Below are positions 1-5,451 of a stretch of DNA of 5,451 nt, in pieces. Position numbers and translations under genes: made by a program. This stretch comes from a bacterium UBP17_UBA6191 (GTDB taxonomy: Bacteria > Muiribacteriota > UBA6191): positions 1 to 5,451 of the forward strand of contig DITF01000027.1 in assembly GCA_002422125.1 (NCBI GenBank), given 5' to 3'. Below the pieces are notes generated by a model, which was not told where the DNA came from, did not search any database, and was given only the letters and a program-made list of their open reading frames with translations. Position 1 is the first letter of the stretch, and every line of letters begins with the position of its first letter.

Positions 1-2
1 CC

Positions 3-3000
3 GATAGCTGGACTTTATCTTTGACTAATTCCATAGGCTCAACCCAAAGACAGTTAATTGTCACGGAGGCCCTGCCCATTGTTTCACAGATTCTTCCCAA
101 CAGAATTCCTTATGGTATTGATAGTGCCATTAGCTTAAAGGGCGATCACATGCTTGGAGTACAGACGGCTTCAGGCTCCATTGTTCTAACCGATCTGGTG
201 CGAACCCCGCTTTTAAGCATTTTGCCTCTGGATCGTTACGAGGTGGGGGCAGTAGTTCCTCAGGGGGTCAATATTGGAAAATATGAGGTTTTGGTCTCCA
301 ACCGCAGTGGTAGAAACTCTACCTCAGCCTTTTTGACTGTAACTGGGGATGGATTGGGTCTGGGTTCGATTAACCCTACTACTGGGCCAGAGGCCGGAGG
401 CACCAGAATAGAGGTATTTGGTAGTGGGTTTACCTTGGGGACTCAGTTAGCCATTGGTGGGAAACTGGCCTTGGATGTTTTAGTGGAACCGGAAAAACTC
501 ACAGCCACTGTGCCTCGTGCCCTTAGTTCTTTGAATTTTTCATCGGGCAGTACGGCGGTATCAGTACAGGTGATCAATCCAGACGGGGAACAGGTTCAGC
601 TTTTAAATGCCTTCACCTATATTCGAGAGGGGTTAAATTCTCCTCGGGTTCTATCGGTTGTGCCTGGAGTAAGAGATCCTAATTCGGCCTTGCCGATTAA
701 TATTCCCATAAATTCCAAAATAGCAGTTCGATTTGATCAGTCTATGTTAGTTAGCAGTCTGAGTACTCCTTTAAGCTCGGGACCTGAGGCTTACAAGTCA
801 CTACAGATTTTATCGAATCGCGCCTCTATTGGAGGAACCCTAAGCCAGGATGTCGAAAATCTGTGGTTTGTGTTTGATGCCCTGGGCAACCTATTTGTGC
901 CTTCTGAGACCGTAGAGGTAGGCCTCTCCTCTTTGATTCAATCATCTTTAGGCAATGGGCTTGTCAGTACTGATGTGATTCAGCAAAGTTCGGCCTATTT
1001 TTCCCGTGACAGTTTTATTGAGGACTGGATTTTCACAGCCGGCCTGACCTCCGATACAGCAGCCCTATCTGTCAGCTCTCGCTCTTTTACCACGGCCGTC
1101 AGTACCAATTTTGATCTGGTGATGAACAAGCCTGTAAATCCTCTGACGATTCACAATGAAGATGTTATTTTAACGGAAACTTTTACTGGTCGCAGAATTC
1201 CCGTGCAGGTTCGTCCCACCCTCGATTTGGTAAGGCTGATTTTGGATCCTGAGGAACTATTGGTTCCAAATCTTCAGTATGAGGTTCGTTACAAAAACAC
1301 TAGGCTTGAGAGTCTGACAGGTAGAAAACTCAGTAGTGATTATTCGTTTTTGGTAAATTCCGAGAGCAGCGGGCCTGAAGTTTTGTCCATTCGTCCCTTA
1401 AACGGAGCTACCGAAGTTCCCTTAAACAGTACCTTGATTGTGAACTTTAATCAGGCTGTAGACCCAACTACGGTCAATACGACCACCATATTTTTGGAAG
1501 ACACACAACAGCGCCGTTATACAGGATTGTTCCGACAAAGTGATAATGGGCGGGTATATACCTTAAAGCTGACAGATTTTTTAGAGCCAAACCAGAATTA
1601 CACAGCTACAGTTACCAATAGAATCAAATCCATGAGCGGTATTGCGGGATCCAGGCAGGTTACTTCAGGATTCTTAACCTCAGCCTCACAGGAAATTGAT
1701 ACCTCAGCTCCAGTAGTAGCCAGCTTAAATCCGGCCTACAAGGCAACTGGGGTATTAATTGAACAATTGATTCGCGTGCAGTTTTCAGAACCAATCCATC
1801 CAGCCGATGTGACTACGGCTAACTTCAAGTTTTTATTGGACGGACAGATTCAGCCCATTACCTTATCCCAGTCTGCGGATTTATCCCTTGTCACCATGAC
1901 GCCCAACTCCAATCTTTTGTTTGGAAAAACCTATACCATCCGCATTGAAGCTGGCCTTCACGATCTGGCTGATAACACCTCATCCATTGCCGTGGACTCA
2001 GAATTTACGACCACTCGATCTTTTGACACCACAGGACCAGTGCTTATATCCTCAACCCCATCCGATGGGCAGCAGGCAGTATCCACTCAGGCCCAGATTA
2101 CGCTTGTGTTTAACGACAATCTCGATGTGGCTTCCGTGATTGGCTCAAACTTTCAATTTATGAGTTCCTCAGGCACAGTAGTGAATTACAATCTGATGTT
2201 CTCAGCACCTGGTACAGTCGTTTTATCTCCCGCCCAGCCACTTTCTCGTAATACTTCATATACAGTCTCTGTAAGCCAGGGACTTTTGGATCAGAGTGGT
2301 AATCCAGCCCTACCTACCACCATTGGTTTTAGAACCGATGTGTTTAATGACACAATCAATCCAGAGATCACCCTGCTAACCGTGAACGACTTTCCTGATT
2401 GTTTAAATGGCAATGGCCGCTGTGCTTCCGGGGCTCCCACTGGAATCAGTTCTGTGGTAATTCGTGTGCCGGAATCTGGTTTTAGTATTGATATTTATCA
2501 CATCGATCCCGGATCGGATGGAGAAAGTTCCGGCATTGATCTTGATAGCGTGGCTGTAACCGATGAGAAGCAGATTTTAAACACCCTAAACAATTCCAAT
2601 ATTGCTCCCAATGCCAATCTTTTGCTGCAAGCGGGAGCGATAGTTGAAAGAACACCAACCCATACCCGGCTGACCATTCCACCCACCTGGCAATTCCAGC
2701 CTGGCTTGCATGTTTTACGGGCTACCGTGCGAGATTCTTCTTCATTGGGAAATCCTTCCAACCCATCTGATCCCAGAGCGACCTATTCCTTTGAGGTGGC
2801 CTCCCAGACCGCAGAGCCTCAGAACTTTCCATTTGCGGGGGGAAGAAGTCGCTGTTTTGCCCTCGATTTTAACGGGGATCACTTCCGTTATGTACCGGGA
2901 ACCCGTTCACAGGCTTTGATGATTTCCTCAACCTTTGAGTTTAATGGTGTGGCCGATATGCTTGAGGAAATGCAGTATTTTGGATTGGCAAGTTTTAATC

Positions 3001-3911
3001 TGGATAGAACCGATTCACCAACACCTACTGAAATTGCCTTTAATGTCTTTCCGCTACTTCAGCAAATGATTCTGACTCAAGTCAGGGCCTTCTTTCTTCA
3101 AGATGCCAATGGAAACTCACTCCCCCAGAATCAGTTTCCAATTCGATTCAGCCTCAATCCTTTGGAGGCCGGTTGTGTACGGCTGGCCGTGGGAGGGGAT
3201 AATGGAGCTGAATGGGGCAGTGGAGCCTCACGGGAAGCCGGACTCTTTTTTGATCCGGTGACTTCCCAGTTTACAGGGGTTGTACCCAAGGCCGAAGAAA
3301 ATTCAGTCTACAATTCCCGCAATCTAAGCTGGCCCGTGGACTTGTCCACTCGCTCGCGCAACCCTGGCGAAGGCCGTGGAGTGTTCACCGCCCATCTACT
3401 AAGAAGACACGCCAACGATCCCGGCTCTCTTGCCAATTGGTTTGCCGTATTTCGACCATTGTCCACCTTTGCCTATGCCAATGTTGGCAATGGGACAGGC
3501 TTTCCGATCGGCTATTTCCCCGAAGATGCCAATGTCTATCTTCTGGAACCAAATCAGGTAAACACCCAAACCATCCCCTCAGAGTTTCATAGAACCAGAC
3601 ATGCCACTATGCGCACTGCCCTTCAGGTTTGGTCCAAGGTAGTCTCAGCCTCCATTATCCGAGCCGTCGCCTTAGCCACAGGAGCCTTACCCGATGGCCT
3701 CCCTCCATTTGGAGCCTATGGAAACATCCCCGCCTCAGTCTATTTTAACGGGGACCAATCATCCCCCCACCGCATGCAGCTCATCCGCGATTCAGCCCTT
3801 GAAAACAACCTGCTTCGTCGTGAACTGGATTTGTTTTCCATCATCAACGACATCCGCCTCGGGGTCTTTGAAAGAGCCTACCTGCAAAATCGCATTTGGG
3901 TGGGGAATTGA
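3..3911 (+). CDS. Large secreted multidomain Ig-like protein (TIG plus SbsA-type/Big_5 modules), 5'-partial
   Basis: The frame is open from base 3 with no upstream stop, so the gene begins outside the window; the TTG at 21 should not be taken as the start. Residues are counted from that TTG. Residues ~18-110 look like a degenerate TIG module. Residues 114-202 are a good IPT/TIG module (INPTTGPEAGGT, then EVFGSGF). Residues ~206-342 and 342-445 are divergent Ig-like modules, and 451-554, 560-666 and 669-774 are SbsA-type (Big_5) modules with the usual 'P..GA..VP.N..L.V.FNQAVDP' opening and 'L.PN..YT..V' end. Residues 777-930 are a further Ig-like segment. Residues ~935-1296 are unassigned. All four cysteines (794, 802, 945, 1052) lie in the last 40%, which fits an exported protein with disulfides. 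No transmembrane anchor, LPXTG or other sorting tail is visible at the C-terminus, which ends in IWVGN. Such modules usually form extended stalks in adhesins or surface-layer proteins; the exact role is unknown. The domain classes are firm, the function is not. Confidence 0.9.
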   Translation, partial: DSWTLSLTNSIGSTQRQLIVTEALPIVSQILPNRIPYGIDSAISLKGDHMLGVQTASGSIVLTDLVRTPLLSILPLDRYEVGAVVPQGVNIGKYEVLVSNRSGRNSTSAFLTVTGDGLGLGSINPTTGPEAGGTRIEVFGSGFTLGTQLAIGGKLALDVLVEPEKLTATVPRALSSLNFSSGSTAVSVQVINPDGEQVQLLNAFTYIREGLNSPRVLSVVPGVRDPNSALPINIPINSKIAVRFDQSMLVSSLSTPLSSGPEAYKSLQILSNRASIGGTLSQDVENLWFVFDALGNLFVPSETVEVGLSSLIQSSLGNGLVSTDVIQQSSAYFSRDSFIEDWIFTAGLTSDTAALSVSSRSFTTAVSTNFDLVMNKPVNPLTIHNEDVILTETFTGRRIPVQVRPTLDLVRLILDPEELLVPNLQYEVRYKNTRLESLTGRKLSSDYSFLVNSESSGPEVLSIRPLNGATEVPLNSTLIVNFNQAVDPTTVNTTTIFLEDTQQRRYTGLFRQSDNGRVYTLKLTDFLEPNQNYTATVTNRIKSMSGIAGSRQVTSGFLTSASQEIDTSAPVVASLNPAYKATGVLIEQLIRVQFSEPIHPADVTTANFKFLLDGQIQPITLSQSADLSLVTMTPNSNLLFGKTYTIRIEAGLHDLADNTSSIAVDSEFTTTRSFDTTGPVLISSTPSDGQQAVSTQAQITLVFNDNLDVASVIGSNFQFMSSSGTVVNYNLMFSAPGTVVLSPAQPLSRNTSYTVSVSQGLLDQSGNPALPTTIGFRTDVFNDTINPEITLLTVNDFPDCLNGNGRCASGAPTGISSVVIRVPESGFSIDIYHIDPGSDGESSGIDLDSVAVTDEKQILNTLNNSNIAPNANLLLQAGAIVERTPTHTRLTIPPTWQFQPGLHVLRATVRDSSSLGNPSNPSDPRATYSFEVASQTAEPQNFPFAGGRSRCFALDFNGDHFRYVPGTRSQALMISSTFEFNGVADMLEEMQYFGLASFNLDRTDSPTPTEIAFNVFPLLQQMILTQVRAFFLQDANGNSLPQNQFPIRFSLNPLEAGCVRLAVGGDNGAEWGSGASREAGLFFDPVTSQFTGVVPKAEENSVYNSRNLSWPVDLSTRSRNPGEGRGVFTAHLLRRHANDPGSLANWFAVFRPLSTFAYANVGNGTGFPIGYFPEDANVYLLEPNQVNTQTIPSEFHRTRHATMRTALQVWSKVVSASIIRAVALATGALPDGLPPFGAYGNIPASVYFNGDQSSPHRMQLIRDSALENNLLRRELDLFSIINDIRLGVFERAYLQNRIWVGN
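1371..2342 (+). repeat. Tandem SbsA-type Ig-like modules within the large protein
   Basis: Three consecutive modules of about 109 residues are encoded here. They open with SGPEVLSIRP (residue 450), DTSAPVVASLNP (560) and DTTGPVLISSTP (669). A fourth linker of the same type, DTINPEITLL (777), starts the next segment. Each module has an early 'V.FN/FS' strand followed by a D-P/A-x-V turn, and a late 'N..YT..V/I..G' strand followed by a 'D..G/N' turn. The repetition is at protein level; the DNA copies are diverged, so recent duplication or slippage is unlikely. Confidence 0.75.
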
Positions 3912-3929
3912 GTTTGGGGATGATTTTTT

Positions 3930-3959
3930 TTGAACTAAAAATTTCTAATTTGTTTTGAT
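3930..3959 (+). promoter_or_regulatory. Weak candidate promoter for the downstream exported-protein gene
   Basis: TTGAAC (3930-3935) and TTTGAT (3954-3959) are separated by 18 bp in an AT-rich stretch just after the large gene's stop. Each hexamer matches the sigma-70 consensus at four of six positions. A transcript starting about 3966 would have a leader of roughly 44 nt, almost all of it the stem-loop at 3970-4009. The match is poor enough to arise by chance in AT-rich DNA, and read-through from the large gene is equally possible because no terminator is seen between the genes. Confidence 0.2.
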
Positions 3960-3969
3960 TTGTTTGTCG

Positions 3970-4009
3970 AAGTACTGCCTGGTAACCGTTTGATAACAGG
4001 GCCGTACTT
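3970..4009 (+). promoter_or_regulatory. Stem-loop enclosing the ribosome binding site and abutting the start codon
   Basis: AAGTAC (3970-3975) pairs with GTACTT (4004-4009). After one T/C mismatch, GCC (3977-3979) pairs with GGC (4000-4002), and after a bulged G at 3999, TG (3980-3981) pairs with CA (3997-3998). The loop is 15 nt (3982-3996). The only Shine-Dalgarno-like sequence for the next gene, AGGG at 3998-4001, lies in the 3' arm 8 nt before the ATG, and the stem ends on the base before that ATG. The fold would be expected to hide the ribosome binding site. No T-tract follows, so it is not a terminator. No riboswitch family is recognised. Confidence 0.5.
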
Positions 4010-5071
4010 ATGCAAAAATTATTGATACTATTATTTCTGGTACTTAAAATTGCTGCAAATCCGAACTGGAAACAGGTTTCAGGCACAGGGGAAATGAGCG
4101 ATGATTTCTTTTCTCGAAATCCCACGGCCGATGTGATTTGGGGCTATGATAAGGGACTTTGGCATGTAGCTTGTCGCAAACACTGCCCAGAACTTGCAAA
4201 ATATCCCGACCTGAAACAAATGGTACATCAACAGGGATATTGGGTCAGAAACCTGCATGATATGGATGCCATAATCCAGAGCCCCTTGACTGGAATCTGG
4301 GACATGCAGATGTTTTCCACTGGTCCCTTTGATGCTGTAACCGCGACCCTAACTATTTCTTATGATGGTTCGGCTACCATGACTGGACATGCCATGCTGT
4401 TAGCCCAACTTGGACTCAACCAGTACAAACGCCCCATATCGGCTTTTGAAATAAATCGCATCGAAATTGTGCATGAATCCATTCTGGCTATGCACTACAC
4501 TTTTTTTGAGGAGGCCGTGAAGCCCAAGGATATCCCAGAGGATTACATAGTGAATAACGGTTGGGATGTAACCATTGATCGGGATAAGTTTAATCAATAT
4601 CTGGCAATGGGTTACATCGAAATCTCCAAAACGGCTCCTGCCTGCAGGTTTGGTATGCCCTACTTGGGAACACAATCAGCAGCAGTCATCCTGAAAAACC
4701 CAGGATATACCCCACTTCCTGCTGTTTCGAGCAGAACAAAGCTTAGAAACCAAATTAATTCCTTTGTTTCGCCGGATGGAGGAAACTTGGCTTCTGGTTT
4801 TGCTACAGAACTTTTGAGTGCTGAAGTTTTTGGCACAACTGGAATGACCCCAAACATTTCCTGCGATATACAAATGAATCACTACCAATTTCTGCCTGTT
4901 CCGGGAAAAATGTATCATCCAATCATCCGTAGAACTCTGGATTCCATTACCCTACAGTTACAGACCCATAAAAACTACTGGGTTGATCAAGAGCCTAGGC
5001 ATGGGTCTGATTTGCTGGTTCTTACTAGAAGAACTACAAGTGATGCAGATTTGAAAATGGTGTTTGAGTAA
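4010..5071 (+). CDS. Exported protein of unknown function (353 aa)
   Basis: I do not recognise this protein. The ATG at 4010 is the natural start: an in-frame TAA lies at 3983, no other usable start lies between, and an AGGG stands 8 nt upstream. Residues 1-16 form a short signal peptide (MQK, then a Leu/Ile/Phe-rich core, then KIAA), with likely cleavage near A16/N17; there is no lipobox cysteine. The mature part (~337 residues) is mixed and aromatic-rich, with no further membrane segment. It has four cysteines (55 and 59 in ACRKHCPEL, 212, 285), an even number that allows disulfides outside the cytoplasm. Notable stretches are LTGIWDMQMFSTGPFDA and LTISYDGSATMTGHAML in the first half and NNGWDVTIDRDKFNQYL in the middle. 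No catalytic motif can be named. It follows the large Ig-like gene by 98 bp on the same strand, so co-transcription is possible. Intact coding over 353 codons with a signal peptide makes the gene itself secure. Confidence 0.88.
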   Translation: MQKLLILLFLVLKIAANPNWKQVSGTGEMSDDFFSRNPTADVIWGYDKGLWHVACRKHCPELAKYPDLKQMVHQQGYWVRNLHDMDAIIQSPLTGIWDMQMFSTGPFDAVTATLTISYDGSATMTGHAMLLAQLGLNQYKRPISAFEINRIEIVHESILAMHYTFFEEAVKPKDIPEDYIVNNGWDVTIDRDKFNQYLAMGYIEISKTAPACRFGMPYLGTQSAAVILKNPGYTPLPAVSSRTKLRNQINSFVSPDGGNLASGFATELLSAEVFGTTGMTPNISCDIQMNHYQFLPVPGKMYHPIIRRTLDSITLQLQTHKNYWVDQEPRHGSDLLVLTRRTTSDADLKMVFE

Positions 5072-5072
5072 A

Positions 5073-5088
5073 CCTGTTCTAAGACAGG
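5073..5088 (+). other. Short hairpin just after the exported-protein stop codon
   Basis: CCTGT (5073-5077) pairs with ACAGG (5084-5088), with an optional T-G wobble closing the loop to CTAA. It begins one base after the TAA stop. The following bases are A-rich (CAAAATAAATCCC), so the T-tract of an intrinsic terminator is missing. It may protect the 3' end of the transcript or be chance. Confidence 0.25.
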
Positions 5089-5150
5089 CAAAATAAATCC
5101 CAAAACACTCGACAGAATTTTTTAGCCAACCCGTTGCCAGATTACAAACC

Positions 5151-5175
5151 CACTTTAAATCAACGATTTGAAGTG
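5151..5175. repeat. Inverted repeat, 11-bp stem with 3-nt loop, between convergent genes
   Basis: CACTTTAAATC (5151-5161) and GATTTGAAGTG (5165-5175) are complementary at ten positions, with one T-G pair that is a wobble in + strand RNA and an A/C mismatch in - strand RNA. The loop is AAC. It sits in the 207-bp gap between the + strand exported-protein gene (ending 5071) and the - strand HNH gene (ending 5279), where a shared transcription end is expected. The stem is AT-rich and no clean T-tract follows on either strand, so it is not a textbook intrinsic terminator. The structure is certain; its role as a transcript end is inferred. Confidence 0.5.
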
Positions 5176-5194
5176 TCCGTGATATGGTTAATTG

Positions 5195-5288
5195 CAAGAA
5201 TTGACAGATCAAACTCACATTCCACACCTAGCGCCCGAGTACAAATTCGTACCAATACAAACAATACATGTCCAGAACTCAATTCTTG
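5195..5288. repeat. Ten-base inverted repeat pair flanking the end of the HNH gene
   Basis: CAAGAATTGA (5195-5204) and TCAATTCTTG (5279-5288) are exact reverse complements separated by 74 bases. The right copy contains the HNH stop codon (TGA on the - strand, 5279-5281) and its last two codons. The pairing does not extend beyond ten bases. It could form a long-range stem at the 3' end of the HNH transcript, mark the edge of a small insertion, or be coincidence. Confidence 0.2.
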
Positions 5289-5451
5289 ATCCCCTGCTCC
5301 CGCCTAAACTTCTTTAGTAAAATCAAGGATCTCTCAATCTCCTCCCGATGATGCAGGTAGGTATGATGCAAGGAACAGAGAGTGGTTAAATTCTCGACTG
5401 TATTTTTGCCCCCATCCTTGACGGGCTTTATATGATGAATGTGTAAATACC
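5279..5451 (-). CDS. HNH endonuclease, C-terminal fragment (5' end beyond the window)
   Basis: The - strand is open from the right edge of the window to a TGA at 5281-5279, giving 56 residues. The fragment opens with LHIHHIKPVKDGG, then ENLTTLC, then SLHH, which is the ββα-metal HNH core. The histidines at fragment positions 5-6 are the expected general base and metal ligand, Asn20 is the central N, and His28-His29 follow Cys25 as in the usual 'LC..CH' ending, with His in place of the second Cys. After the core comes a short basic helix (REEIERSLILLKKFRREQG) and the protein ends. HNH domains of this type nick or cut DNA and occur in restriction enzymes, homing or mobile-element nucleases and many orphan genes; which one cannot be told without the N-terminal part. 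It converges on the two + strand genes, so it is not in their operon. Family assignment is firm; role is open. Confidence 0.85.
   Translation of the reverse strand, partial: YLHIHHIKPVKDGGKNTVENLTTLCSLHHTYLHHREEIERSLILLKKFRREQGIKN

Noticed and set aside
21..23. TTG as the start codon of the large gene
   Set aside because: The same frame is open to base 3 with no stop, the upstream codons read as ordinary protein, and the sequence after the TTG shows no signal peptide. The gene almost certainly starts before the window.
2482..2761. Two overlapping - strand open frames inside the large gene
   Set aside because: Both lie wholly within a well-supported coding region with clear Ig-like protein sequence on the + strand, and their translations show no domain character.
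3924..3931. Run of eight T after the large gene, as an intrinsic terminator
   Set aside because: No G+C-rich hairpin lies immediately before the T-run; the preceding bases (GAGTTTGGGGATGA) have no complementary partner nearby.
3844..4125. 93-codon - strand open frame spanning the gap between the two + strand genes
   Set aside because: It covers the end of one real gene and the signal-peptide region of the next. Its composition follows from the complement of AT-rich leader DNA, and no ribosome binding site or domain is evident.
5118..5123. T-run in the convergent gap, as the tail of a + strand terminator
   Set aside because: The sequence just before it (CACTCGACAGAA) forms no stem, and the hairpin at 5073-5088 is about 30 bases away, too far for an intrinsic terminator.
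4958..5227. 89-codon open frame on the - strand across the end of the exported-protein gene
   Set aside because: It overlaps a secure gene on the other strand for over 100 bases, covers both intergenic hairpins, and its translation resembles no protein. It looks like a shadow frame.
5176..5278. Possible integron attC-like site downstream of the HNH gene
   Set aside because: GTTAATT at 5187-5193 does not match the core consensus, and no partner core or paired R and L boxes could be found.

Overview
The window is ordinary bacterial DNA of moderate GC. It holds two protein genes on the + strand and the tail of a third on the - strand. I see no RNA gene, CRISPR array, insertion sequence or prophage marker. 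The content (a very large secreted protein built from TIG and SbsA-type Ig-like modules, a second exported protein, and an HNH nuclease of a kind often scattered through genomes) suggests a Gram-negative bacterium with many large surface proteins. Bdellovibrionota or a similar deltaproteobacterial-type lineage would fit, but the sequence does not prove a taxon.

Layout. Bases 1-3911 are one open reading frame already open at the left edge, so the 5' end of the gene, including any signal peptide, lies outside the window. It encodes at least 1302 residues: two TIG-like modules, a run of five Ig-like modules of which the last three repeat about every 109 residues, a further Ig-like segment containing the first two of only four cysteines, and a C-terminal region of about 360 residues that I cannot assign. 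Bases 3912-4009 are an AT-rich leader ending in an imperfect stem-loop that abuts the next start codon and contains its ribosome binding site. Bases 4010-5071 encode a 353-residue protein with a signal peptide and no recognised domain. Bases 5072-5278 are a convergent intergenic gap holding a weak hairpin and a clear 11-bp-stem hairpin. Bases 5279-5451 on the - strand are the last 56 codons of an HNH endonuclease gene that runs off the right edge.

How the genes relate. The two + strand genes are 98 bp apart and both products are probably exported, so a shared cell-surface role is possible, though nothing in the sequence links their functions. The HNH gene points the opposite way and looks unrelated. 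No defence, biosynthetic or conflict system can be supported here. The most interesting items are the hairpin enclosing the ribosome binding site, the unassigned exported protein, and the unassigned C-terminus of the large Ig-like protein.
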